A stretch of 51,423 nucleotides of DNA from an uncultured delta proteobacterium. Its GTDB lineage: Bacteria > Desulfobacterota > Desulfovibrionia > Desulfovibrionales > Desulfovibrionaceae. This document shows, in pieces, positions 1 through 7,709 of this stretch. Position 1 is the first letter of the stretch. The number at the start of each line of letters is the position of its first letter. Both the position numbers and the translations under genes were made by a program. The notes beneath the pieces were generated by a model. It had not been told where the DNA came from. It ran no database searches and was given only the letters and a program-made list of their open reading frames with translations. The stretch lies in the NCBI GenBank assembly GCA_903843965.1, contig CAIMRY010000032.1, positions 1-51,423 on the forward strand, read 5' to 3'.

Positions 1-4
1 GAGA

Positions 5-30
5 GAGCCAGCGAGTTGCCCCGCTGGCTC
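5..30. repeat. Short perfect hairpin at the left edge
   Basis: GAGCCAGCG at 5-13 pairs perfectly with CGCTGGCTC at 22-30 around an 8-base loop. No T-run follows on either strand, so it is a weak terminator candidate for the minus-strand gene ending at 203. The rest of 1-202 shows no convincing gene. Confidence 0.4.
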
Positions 31-202
31 CACGAATACAATCATTTTAGGAATCACAAGTCGTTACAAAGGAAAACGCCCATGAGTCGTATCGGCGAGA
101 GAGTGAACAACGTCTTGCAACTCCACATCTAGGGCAGACGACATTTAAAACTGGTTTTGCTCCACATGAAGACTTCCTGCACGTGGAACCCCGCCATGCG
201 AC

Positions 203-1525
203 TCAAGGAAGTGCTTCCATATTCAGCGCTTCATCGACCCAACAGATCGCGCGACGGAGGTTGCCAGCCAGCGCCCCATCTGCCGAGACGTAATGCTTGT
301 TGACCCAGCTCTTCAAAAGGCCCCGGAGATATTTGGAGTTGGCTTTGACCTCCTCCGCCGACAACCCGCGCATGGCTTGGAGACAGGATTCAAGGTCATC
401 CTTGGAAAGTCCGCTACTCACGCTCTTATTGCGAAGCGCGTCCATGAAGTTCCGCTTCTTTTCGGCGGCTGCCTTGCCCCCGCGCGGTAATGAAAGCCAC
501 TGCGTCTTCCCATCCTTCAGGCGCTCGATAAGCTTCGTCCGTGTGACCGACCTTGAGACCACTCCATCAAGCATCGCAATGGTCTGCGTTGGATTCATCC
601 CGGCCTTCTTCATGAAGTGGTACACGGGCAGAAATGCCGAACTCTCGTAACATACCTGTCTGATGTAGTCGTCGGGTTCGGGCACGGTTTGCTGTTCCAA
701 GGCCCCAAGGAGGATGTCACCGATTCGTATGCCCTTGGTCTTGACGACTTGTTTCCTCGTGAATCCGGAAGCCGCGCCAGACAAAGATTCAACATGACCG
801 ATAAGCTTCAGCGTGGGCTTGCCCTTGACCTCGGAGAACTCACCCTCCTTAATGAAGGAGAGTTGGCTGAGCAAAGACTCGTCAATCAGGAAGGAGCCAC
901 TGGCCCCGGTGACGCAACCAGTGTGTAGGTCGAAGATTCCGACTTCATGGACGCCCACGCGCGCTATGTTCGCAAGATGTTGCATCCAGAGACGTTGTTC
1001 GTTCTCCCGCTTGGCCTCAAGCATCGCCCGCAACTCTGGATACTTCACCCGCTCCGAGCGTCCACGATACCGGTAGTAGATGTCACCTTCTTTCAGTTCC
1101 TTGTCTTTGCCAGCGTCCCTCGTGCAGATGACCGGCTTGTCTTTCGCCTCATGGATGTAGAGAAGTCCGAATTTTTTACCTTGAAGTTCGTAGCGCTGAA
1201 TGTCCCATTCTATCTCCGGCGCGAAATGCTCGTTGAAATGACGAGACAGTCTTTCTGGGTCGAACTCATCAAACATCTGCAGGCTGGCTCCAGACAGGCC
1301 GCATAGACGATGTGGCTTGTCGGCAATGCCAAAGACAATGTATCCGCCCTTGGCATTGGCAAACGATGCGCTCGTTTTGAGATATTTCGCGATTCCGCCC
1401 CAGTTGAAGGCTTCCTTGAACTCAAGGATGCCGCTCTCCCTTGAAACGACTCGCTCTGGATTTGTCGGAGACACCTTGAAGATGTCGTTCAGGTCTTCCT
1501 GTGAGAAAGGAGACTTCGTTCCCAT
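203..1525 (-). CDS. AlbA_2 (Schlafen-type) DNA-binding domain protein, putative regulator
   Basis: About 440 residues. The N-terminal third carries the AlbA_2/Schlafen signature: an ESGILEFKEAFN-like segment near residues 31-42, then SFANAKGGYIVFGI near 54-67, and a YYRYRGRSERV segment near 150-160. This family appears as putative transcriptional regulators or helicase-linked nucleic-acid-binding proteins and is common on mobile elements. The C-terminal half is basic and unrecognised. I chose the ATG at 1525 because AAGGAG lies 6 bases upstream of it; an in-frame ATG at 1633 would add 36 residues but has no ribosome site. It is transcribed away from the serine recombinase. The domain call is fairly sure; what it regulates is unknown. 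Confidence 0.75.
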   Translation of the reverse strand: MGTKSPFSQEDLNDIFKVSPTNPERVVSRESGILEFKEAFNWGGIAKYLKTSASFANAKGGYIVFGIADKPHRLCGLSGASLQMFDEFDPERLSRHFNEHFAPEIEWDIQRYELQGKKFGLLYIHEAKDKPVICTRDAGKDKELKEGDIYYRYRGRSERVKYPELRAMLEAKRENEQRLWMQHLANIARVGVHEVGIFDLHTGCVTGASGSFLIDESLLSQLSFIKEGEFSEVKGKPTLKLIGHVESLSGAASGFTRKQVVKTKGIRIGDILLGALEQQTVPEPDDYIRQVCYESSAFLPVYHFMKKAGMNPTQTIAMLDGVVSRSVTRTKLIERLKDGKTQWLSLPRGGKAAAEKKRNFMDALRNKSVSSGLSKDDLESCLQAMRGLSAEEVKANSKYLRGLLKSWVNKHYVSADGALAGNLRRAICWVDEALNMEALP

Positions 1526-1785
1526 CAAATGCTCCTTCACCGGATGTGATGTGTGAGTATAATTTGCGGCACAAAAAGAATGGGCCATCACATCGTTAAA
1601 ATCAAGTGACTGGTTGCTGCGAGGCGTCGCCATGGGCGAGAGCCATAAACGAAAAGAGGCCGCTCACGCGACCCCTCTTTGATTTGTTTGCAACCACCTG
1701 AAACAACCTTGTACATTTGCTCCATAAAACCGCACCCCATGGGACAAGCATTGAGCAATCTCGTCGCTGCTGTTTCTCGCCGGCC

Positions 1786-1814
1786 TTGACTTCAAGACCG
1801 ATTTCCGGTTAAAA
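1786..1814 (+). promoter_or_regulatory. Candidate sigma70-type promoter for the serine recombinase
   Basis: TTGACT at 1786-1791 is followed after exactly 17 bases by TTAAAA at 1809-1814. It lies about 240 bases upstream of the recombinase start. The -35 is good and the -10 is weak. Confidence 0.3.
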
Positions 1815-1927
1815 AAGTTATGGTGGTTTTTTCCCTTTCAATCGCCTATTTTAATTCGCGTTTGAGTCACATACATAAGTCCGGGGGCTTCAAGCCCCAC
1901 AGCGGGGAACACAGAAGAATTATCTTA

Positions 1928-1978
1928 CCCAAAGCGAAATAAACTTTGCCAGTAATTTCTGGCGATTGTCGCTTTGGG
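1928..1978. repeat. Nested inverted repeat upstream of the serine recombinase (possible att or control site)
   Basis: CCCAAAGCGA (1928-1937) pairs perfectly with TCGCTTTGGG (1969-1978). Inside it GCCAG (1948-1952) pairs with CTGGC (1959-1963). Large serine recombinases often sit beside their attachment site, which is an imperfect dyad; this position fits, but the structure could equally be a leader hairpin controlling the recombinase mRNA. The remaining bases of 1526-2050 hold no gene that I can see. Confidence 0.4.
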
Positions 1979-2050
1979 CGTCGCCAGGCCCCCCTCTGAC
2001 CCCCCTGAAAGTCCTGGCCTCATCAGAAATAACCGGCGCAGGATGCTCTC

Positions 2051-4300
2051 ATGAAAACTACACACCCACCCACTCCCACGGCGCCACAGGCATACATTTA
2101 TATCCGACTGTCATCGCAAAGCCAAGCTTGGGGCGACGGTGAACGTCGGCAGCACGACGCCGCCGTGCGATTCGTCGAAACCCATAGCCTGCCGGTTGCC
2201 GAGACCTTGCAAGACATCGGCGTGTCGGCATTTCGTGGCGACAACGCCTTGACAGGCGAACTCGGCCGCTTCCTGCAGCGATGCGAGAGCGGTGAAGTGC
2301 CGCCGGGCTCAGTGCTTGTCGCGGAATCCCTTGACCGCCTGACCCGCAATCGTGTGAACGAAGCGCTGCTGTTGTTGCTCAACATCACCCAGCGTGGCGT
2401 CAGGATCGGACTCACCGCCCAGAACGTGATTCTCGATCTCGCCTCCTACGCCGCGTTCTTCCCCATCCTCGCCGATATGATGCGGTCAAACAGTGAGTCG
2501 GAGCACAAGTCTTTCCGGTCGCTTGCGAACTGGCAGACGAAGCGCAAGCTTGCGAGGAAAGGAGTCATTGCGACGAGTCAGTGTCCGCGCTGGCTTGAGG
2601 TGAGGGATAGCAAATTTTACGTCATCGAAGAGCGCGCACAGCTCGTGCGACGCATTTTCGACATGTACGTGCAAGGCTACGGGCGCGGGGTCATCGTTCG
2701 GACTTTGCGCAAGGAGGGCATCCCGGCTTGGAACACGCGAAAAGATATCTGGCATGAGAGTTATATCAACAAACTGCTGTGTAATCGCGCTGTTGTCGGC
2801 GACTATATCGCCGAGTTCAAGACTGACGAGGGTTCCAGAGGACAGGAAGTCATCACGGGGTACTATCCCGCCATTGTTGACCAAGCACTCTTCGACCGTG
2901 TTCAGGACATGGCGTTCCTTCGCAAGAAAGGCCAGCGGGGCAGGAAGGGCAAAAAGTACGCAAATCTCTTCCAGAAATTGGCCCGTTGCTCGGTATGTGG
3001 CGGCACGATGGGCTACCACAATGCCACGCAAGACAAGACCCGGAAAAGTGGCCTCCGCCCGTGGGCGCACTACCTGACATGCAACTCAGCGCACGCGGGG
3101 CACGGCTGTTCGAACAGACGATACTTCAACTACCTGTATCTTGAGAACTTCGTACTTTCCGGGACCATCGACGATCTCGACATCGTCGCGGCCGCCGGCA
3201 TCCACGCAGCCGTCATGAAGCAGCACGTGGATCGCGTCGCCTCGCTCGAAGCACAACTGGACCATGCTGACGCTTCGATCCAGTTGCACGTGTCGTTGCT
3301 CACGAAGAATGACCTCGCGGGACTTGAGGAGTTGGGGCAGCAGCTTGCCGAATTGAAACGGCAACGTGACGGTTTGCGAGCTGATTTGGCCTTGGCGCGC
3401 GCCGAAGCGACTGCGGCGCGGCAGGCGGCTGAAGACTCCAGGCAATTCCGTGAGCGCTCGGACGCTGCCGCGCTTTCGCCGGACACTGGCCTGCCGGAAT
3501 ACGTCGACATGTCTGACGAAGCGATTTACGCGCGCCGCGCACGCATCGCCCTGCAGATGCGGAGCGTCATTGAGTCCATCGCGTGCAGCCCGGATCACAC
3601 GGTCAAGATCGTGATGAAGACCGGCACGGCTTACGAACTTATCGAGAAGGATTGGATATGCACCCGCCAAGGGCCGCTGACTCCGTCTGGCAAGCCGGCC
3701 GTCGCAAAATCTTTCGTCGGACGCGCCACATGGCAGCTCGGGCAAACGGGCGAGCCCGCTACGGACGGGCACGAGGGCGCGACGACTGCCTGCTCCGAGC
3801 ACTCCTGCGGCGCCGCCAAGGGCAAGAGGCGCCCTTACGCCGCAAACAAGAGGCTCCAGAGTGCTGCCACCCCGGAGCCTCAGGTTCTTCCCCAAAAACT
3901 GCCGAGTCTACTCGGCCGGTGCCGGGTCCATGAACCTTTCGAAGAATGGGCGCAGGAACATGTGGTCGGCGCTGACGTGCTTGCCGGACCGGGTCACGGC
4001 GTTCTTCCAGATGACAATGTGGACAGTGGGGCCGGGCTTGAGCGACAGCGCTTCGCTTCCCGGGTGCTTGCCGAGGAACCGCAAGACGAGCTCCGGCGTG
4101 AGAGCGACGTGCTGACGCTTCGGGAACGTGGCTTCCATTCGTGCCGCGGACCGCTTTGCTTTTTCGTCAGGAGCAGCGGGCAGCCAGTCTGTCCAGGCGG
4201 CGGCGTTCCGGCGCACGAAGCGTTCGGCGAGGGCGTCGGGGTATGCGGCGGCGAGGATCACGCCAGCGGAGTTCACGAACGAAAGGATGGCGCTGGATGA
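2051..4300 (+). CDS. Large serine recombinase (resolvase/invertase catalytic domain, recombinase domain, zinc ribbon)
   Basis: Site-specific recombinase that would integrate or excise a mobile element through a 5'-phosphoserine link. The resolvase domain spans about residues 14-150, with YIRLSS near 17-22 (catalytic Ser about 21) and ESLDRLTRN near 91-99. A recombinase domain follows at about 165-290, then a zinc ribbon (CSVCGG near 318, paired with cysteines in LTCNSAHAGHGC near 349-360), then a coiled coil at about 385-460. The family usually ends near 500-560 residues. This frame runs to 749, and its last 131 residues lie antisense to a well-formed minus-strand gene (3908-4807), so the tail is probably read-through after loss of the native stop or a frame change around 3650-3900. 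The family call is firm; the C-terminus is doubtful. Confidence 0.85.
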   Translation: MKTTHPPTPTAPQAYIYIRLSSQSQAWGDGERRQHDAAVRFVETHSLPVAETLQDIGVSAFRGDNALTGELGRFLQRCESGEVPPGSVLVAESLDRLTRNRVNEALLLLLNITQRGVRIGLTAQNVILDLASYAAFFPILADMMRSNSESEHKSFRSLANWQTKRKLARKGVIATSQCPRWLEVRDSKFYVIEERAQLVRRIFDMYVQGYGRGVIVRTLRKEGIPAWNTRKDIWHESYINKLLCNRAVVGDYIAEFKTDEGSRGQEVITGYYPAIVDQALFDRVQDMAFLRKKGQRGRKGKKYANLFQKLARCSVCGGTMGYHNATQDKTRKSGLRPWAHYLTCNSAHAGHGCSNRRYFNYLYLENFVLSGTIDDLDIVAAAGIHAAVMKQHVDRVASLEAQLDHADASIQLHVSLLTKNDLAGLEELGQQLAELKRQRDGLRADLALARAEATAARQAAEDSRQFRERSDAAALSPDTGLPEYVDMSDEAIYARRARIALQMRSVIESIACSPDHTVKIVMKTGTAYELIEKDWICTRQGPLTPSGKPAVAKSFVGRATWQLGQTGEPATDGHEGATTACSEHSCGAAKGKRRPYAANKRLQSAATPEPQVLPQKLPSLLGRCRVHEPFEEWAQEHVVGADVLAGPGHGVLPDDNVDSGAGLERQRFASRVLAEEPQDELRRESDVLTLRERGFHSCRGPLCFFVRSSGQPVCPGGGVPAHEAFGEGVGVCGGEDHASGVHERKDGAG

Positions 4301-4807
4301 GTTCCGCCCGAAGTCGCCGTTCTCCCAGAGCAAGCCGATGGGGCGAAACGGCGGCTTGAGCGGGTCCACGGACGGGACGAGCATGCCGTGCGTACTGGAC
4401 AGCCGGGCCACCACATCGCCGCCCGCCGTTGGCCATGCGCTGTAGTTGTCCATGCCGTCCGCGAACCGGAGCGACCTGTAGTCAAACAGCGCTCCGGCGG
4501 CCTCCATGTCGAAGTTCGCGGCGGCGGCCTCATCGAGCGCTCGTATGAGTGCATTGTCGTCGGTCAGCTCGCGGGCGTTGGCGATGCTGCGCGTCTGCAG
4601 CCGCAGGTTGTCGCGCACAGCGGTCCGGAACACGCGCCCCTTGCGGTCGCGGCAGCCAACAAGCCGCACCTGGCCGTCGATCTCGACCACCAGCCACCGG
4701 GTTTGCACCGCACGGCAAGGCGCACCGGTGCGGCGGGACAGGGCGGGAACGACAATGCCATGTGATAGGGTGAGCAGAAATCTTGGGGCCGACGACTGGT
4801 GGATCAT
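3908..4807 (-). CDS. Hypothetical protein of the tyrosine-recombinase operon
   Basis: About 299 residues, no family recognised. I start it at the ATG at 4807, which has AGGAGA a few bases upstream; an ATG at 4870 lacks a ribosome site. The sequence looks like a genuine soluble protein: balanced composition, a basic N-terminus, aromatic-rich stretches such as TRWLVVEIDGQVRLVG near 38-53 and LWENGDFGRN near 160-169, and an acidic-proline end. No signal peptide or membrane helix is evident. It is the last of four co-oriented genes (6808 to 3908) and overlaps the serine recombinase frame tail-to-tail by 393 bases; codon pattern and protein quality favour this strand in the overlap. Function unknown. 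Confidence 0.6.
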   Translation of the reverse strand: MIHQSSAPRFLLTLSHGIVVPALSRRTGAPCRAVQTRWLVVEIDGQVRLVGCRDRKGRVFRTAVRDNLRLQTRSIANARELTDDNALIRALDEAAAANFDMEAAGALFDYRSLRFADGMDNYSAWPTAGGDVVARLSSTHGMLVPSVDPLKPPFRPIGLLWENGDFGRNSSSAILSFVNSAGVILAAAYPDALAERFVRRNAAAWTDWLPAAPDEKAKRSAARMEATFPKRQHVALTPELVLRFLGKHPGSEALSLKPGPTVHIVIWKNAVTRSGKHVSADHMFLRPFFERFMDPAPAE

Positions 4808-4882
4808 GGTGCTTCTCCTGTTACGGTGAAAAGGGATCCATGATCTCTCGAAATATGTTTCCAAAATCAAGCCCGTTGAAGT

Positions 4883-5341
4883 CTATATTCGAGGACTTCG
4901 AGTCCCTTGAATTCCTAGCGATTTCCGAACCCTCGAAAATAATTTTGCTGGTCGTTTCCAGGGCAGGCGAAGGGCAAACCACTCCATCACTCCAAACCAC
5001 GGCAAACGAACAGGAGCTTGCGTTCCCATGCTTACGGCGCAGCCAGAGGCTCGCCAGGCATTGGAACATGCGGAAAGGCCTGTTCGGCCTGGCCAGACGG
5101 TTGGCGGCGGCAAACCGGACTGCATGCCTGGCGTTCTGCGCCAACGCTTGCGCGGAGAATGTCCAATGGGGCGGTGGTGTTTGGCCGGGAGAGGGGCTGT
5201 ACGACCTTCGGGAAAGTGTTTGGGAGGGTGAGCTGCCGAGAGTTCAGCCGTCAGAGCGCGCTGCAGGGTGAAGCTCCTGACGAAGAGCGCCAGCAGGCCG
5301 AACAGCACAAGCAGTAGAAAAAGAATGGCGAGCGTCGGCAT
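4883..5341 (-). CDS. Hypothetical small protein with an N-terminal membrane helix
   Basis: About 152 residues. Residues 3-21 form one clear hydrophobic helix (LAILFLLLVLFGLLALFVR), followed by a basic, proline-rich part that matches no family I know. The start is 18 bases after the stop of the preceding gene on the same strand, which fits operon coupling, but there is no strong ribosome site. The second half is low quality, and a different minus frame (5144 to 4821) reads more naturally near the end, so a frameshift may be present near 5140. Treat as uncertain. Confidence 0.35.
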   Translation of the reverse strand: MPTLAILFLLLVLFGLLALFVRSFTLQRALTAELSAAHPPKHFPEGRTAPLPAKHHRPIGHSPRKRWRRTPGMQSGLPPPTVWPGRTGLSACSNAWRASGCAVSMGTQAPVRLPWFGVMEWFALRLPWKRPAKLFSRVRKSLGIQGTRSPRI

Positions 5342-5359
5342 CAGAACAGACCGAGCGCG

Positions 5360-5845
5360 TTACGGTTGCGGCTGGCCGTTACCGTCACCGGGCTCCAATT
5401 CGCCCCACAGCCTCCGCAGGTATGACGGCGAGACCTGGACGCGCAGCTGCTTCGAGAAGTAACGTGCGATGAGCCGGAATCCCAGGCCTTGGCCGTGGAG
5501 CTCACGCACAAGCGCCCACCGGTGAAGTACCTTGTCGCGCAGGGGCGATGGACGCTCCTCGCGAAGGTTTCGGGCGCGGGACTCGCGCACGCGCTGAAAA
5601 TCCTCGAATTGCTCCGGCCCGGCGGCTCGATAGCCACGCCGGCGGATCGTGTCGAAACCGAAGCGGCGAATCGCGCCGAGCAAGGCGACGTACGGAGTCG
5701 GAGGCGTGGCTGAGGCGCACACGGCAAAAGCCTCTGCCAGGACGCGCTCGCGGTCCGCTTCGGCAAGGCCCGCCAGCCAGCGCAACGCACGGGCGCGCTC
5801 TTTCGCTGTGTTCAAGCCAGAGGGATGTATCGCGAGTTTTGGCAT
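5360..5845 (-). CDS. Hypothetical protein with a helix-turn-helix-like C-terminus, coupled to the tyrosine recombinase
   Basis: About 161 residues, rich in Arg, Ala and Leu, no signal peptide. The C-terminal part, near residues 108-150, reads as an HTH-like pair of helices (an LHGQGLGFRLIARYFSK segment followed by VSPSYLRRLWGELE), so a DNA-binding role beside the recombinase is plausible. The ATG lies 3 bases after the recombinase stop, and a GAGG sequence within the end of the recombinase gene can serve as its ribosome site, so the two are probably translationally coupled. Excision factor or element regulator are possibilities; I recognise no specific family. Confidence 0.6.
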   Translation of the reverse strand: MPKLAIHPSGLNTAKERARALRWLAGLAEADRERVLAEAFAVCASATPPTPYVALLGAIRRFGFDTIRRRGYRAAGPEQFEDFQRVRESRARNLREERPSPLRDKVLHRWALVRELHGQGLGFRLIARYFSKQLRVQVSPSYLRRLWGELEPGDGNGQPQP

Positions 5846-5848
5846 GGC

Positions 5849-6808
5849 CTACCTCAAGTACACGTCAACGCTGTCCATGCGGTTGTGCGCGATTTCTGCC
5901 GCGACCGCTTGTTTCGCCTCCTCGTGCGACAAGCCGGACTCGACGGCTTCGTGCATGCGCGACTGTGCGAAGCTGTGCTTGAGCCCGTGCGTTCCACGGC
6001 CAGGCGCATACTGCCCTGTCGCCCTGGCGGCGGCTTCGACGGCGCGCAGGAACGTGCGGTACGGTGAAGCGAGTTGGCCGTGCTCAACGATGTGCGCTTG
6101 GAGTTCGCGGTACGTCTCCGGCTCTAGGAAGTGTTCTGTTTGCTTCCCGCCTTTCTCCGTGACCGTGATGCGGCCGACGGCATCGCCTGAGACAGGGTCC
6201 GTGCCCATGCCGAGCAGATTTGCGGCCGTGAGCGGGTTGCTGCCGCGCGCTGGAGCGCCGACGCCTTCCGTCCTGCAACCGGTTTCACCCATGAGGCGAG
6301 CCTGTAGGCGCAGAGCAGGCTCATAAATGGCGACGTAGAGGCCGGGAGGGTCAGGATACGCGCGAGTCGTGTAGCCGCCGGAACGTGGCGCCAACTCCGC
6401 GCGCCAGTTCGCCTTCTCCTCTGTCAGAACCGTGCGGATGTCCGCAGCCGAGTCGCCGCCGTGGCGCTCCGCGTAGACGTCCAGCGCGTGCGAAAACTTC
6501 GTGAGCGCCGAGATTTCGCGCTCGATGGTCTGAAATGAACCCCCGGCGCCACGCAGCGCCTGTCCTCTGCTAGCGATGTAGGCGCGGGCGAGACCGGAGA
6601 CGCGGCGCACGTCGCGAAGGTCGGGCAGCCCGGCGCGCTGCAGGAACTCCACGAAACGATGGATGTCCTTTCTGTATACGGCCCAAGTGCCTGTGCCTCG
6701 GATGAAGCGCTTGTCCACGGTGCCCTTCTTCCTTCCAATCGCACGGATGCCGCCGATGAGCGCCTCCGCTTGCCCGTGCAAATTCTTTGGCCATCTATTC
6801 GTTCCCAT
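5849..6808 (-). CDS. Tyrosine recombinase (phage-integrase family, Integrase_1-like)
   Basis: About 319 residues. The N-terminal SAM-like DNA-binding region (about 30-130) is followed by a catalytic domain with Arg179 (in GCRTEG), Lys222 in the beta-hairpin (EKGGKQTEHF), His274, His308 (in IAHNRMD) and the nucleophile Tyr317, three residues from the end. The usual HxxR box reads HGLK, so the second catalytic arginine is Lys277. I start at the ATG at 6808, preceded closely by GGAGGA; upstream in-frame extension to 6955 looks non-coding. It leads a four-gene minus-strand operon of unknown proteins. Role by family: integration or excision of the surrounding element. Whether the Lys variant is active is open. 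Confidence 0.8.
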   Translation of the reverse strand: MGTNRWPKNLHGQAEALIGGIRAIGRKKGTVDKRFIRGTGTWAVYRKDIHRFVEFLQRAGLPDLRDVRRVSGLARAYIASRGQALRGAGGSFQTIEREISALTKFSHALDVYAERHGGDSAADIRTVLTEEKANWRAELAPRSGGYTTRAYPDPPGLYVAIYEPALRLQARLMGETGCRTEGVGAPARGSNPLTAANLLGMGTDPVSGDAVGRITVTEKGGKQTEHFLEPETYRELQAHIVEHGQLASPYRTFLRAVEAAARATGQYAPGRGTHGLKHSFAQSRMHEAVESGLSHEEAKQAVAAEIAHNRMDSVDVYLR

Positions 6809-7260
6809 GTCCTCCGCCCTTCCGTTCCGATCCGTTCCGCCGCCAGGTTCGTTGAGTAGTGTGCTCTTTCTGCGAGCATGCTCGCGCGCCGAGCTTGTCG
6901 GCATGTGCGTCGAGGAAGGTCCTCGGCGCCGACGGTAGCAACTCCGCCGATCCAATTTCTCTGCAGCTCCTTCAGCAGGTGGTTCCGGACTGGACCGTCC
7001 GTGGTTTCGCTCGCGCTATGCGAGCGTTTCTGGGCCTGTGCAGCGACTCAATGGTCGCCACAAACACCGTGGTGGGCACTTCAGTCATCCCGTCGAGCAG
7101 GCGACCGTTCACGAAGCGCAATGCTTCGAAGCCCAAACAAAACAGAGGCACCGAAGAGCATCCCACGCCCTACGAAGCGGCAGCAAGTCCAGCGAAGGGG
7201 GGCACAAGGAAATATCAGAGGCAGGGGGCGGTGGAGAGAAGAAGCGCTTGGATGAAATCC

Positions 7261-7304
7261 TGTCCGGTTTTGTTGACAGCACAGGGCGTCAACAAAACCG
7301 GACA
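7261..7304. repeat. Perfect 17-bp inverted repeat with a 10-base spacer
   Basis: TGTCCGGTTTTGTTGAC (7261-7277) is repeated exactly inverted at 7288-7304, separated by 10 bases. The outer ends are TGT...ACA, as in many transposon ends and recombination sites. No T-run follows, so it is not a typical terminator. Confidence 0.7.
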
Positions 7305-7444
7305 ACAGCGGTGGCTTCGCAGGATAGATCGGAAGGGAAGAGTGCGCGCGTCAGTGTGCGGTCATGGTGCGCAGCCCAGTGCGCACTCAAAGGCGGCGTG
7401 GTGCGCTCCTCCTCGCCGTCGGCGGCACGGTACGACGCGCTGCA

Positions 7445-7486
7445 CTGGCGTCAAGCACGCGCGGACGCGCTTACGCTTGACGCCAG
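7445..7486. repeat. 12-bp-arm inverted repeat
   Basis: CTGGCGTCAAGC (7445-7456) pairs perfectly with GCTTGACGCCAG (7475-7486); the stem extends to 15 bp with one mismatch. The right arm overlaps a second small dyad, CGCCAG (7481-7486) with CTGGCG (7490-7495), so alternative pairings are possible. Confidence 0.5.
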
Positions 7487-7620
7487 CGCCTGGCGCGCCG
7501 TGTGAGGCATGCGTGCGACGGCGAAGGGGAGCGACGTTTTCGCTCTGGCTCGGGGATGATTACGTGAAATCAGGGGAACCTGGAAGCCCCAGGAGATTGA
7601 GGGGAAACATTGCTTGTTAT

Positions 7621-7680
7621 TATGTCAAGACTGCGACATATTCTGACGCGCATACGCGTAAGACTCACGCTCGCGCGTCA
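7621..7680. promoter_or_regulatory. Two dyads upstream of the WYL regulator, candidate operators
   Basis: TATGTC (7621-7626) faces GACATA (7635-7640) over 8 bases, and TGACGCGC (7644-7651) faces GCGCGTCA (7673-7680). Both lie within 90 bases of the regulator start. WYL regulators usually bind dyads at their own promoter, so the first is the better operator candidate. Confidence 0.35.
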
Positions 7681-7709
7681 GCAAAGACGAGAACTGGCAA
7701 GGAACATCA

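Larger units (their letters stand above)
6809..7709. other. About 900-base stretch without a convincing gene
   Basis: This lies between the divergent recombinase operon and the WYL-regulator module. Open frames exist on both strands (for example minus 7166-6972), but their composition is poor and none has a ribosome site. What stands out is dyad symmetry: a perfect 17-bp-arm repeat at 7261-7304, a 12-bp-arm repeat at 7445-7486, and two shorter dyads just before the regulator. It could hold an attachment site, a transfer origin, decayed gene remnants or a structured RNA; the sequence alone does not decide. Confidence 0.5.

Noticed and set aside
82-132. A 16-codon frame with AAAGGA upstream near the left edge
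   Set aside because: Too short and without any homology signal; it could be a leader peptide, but nothing supports it.
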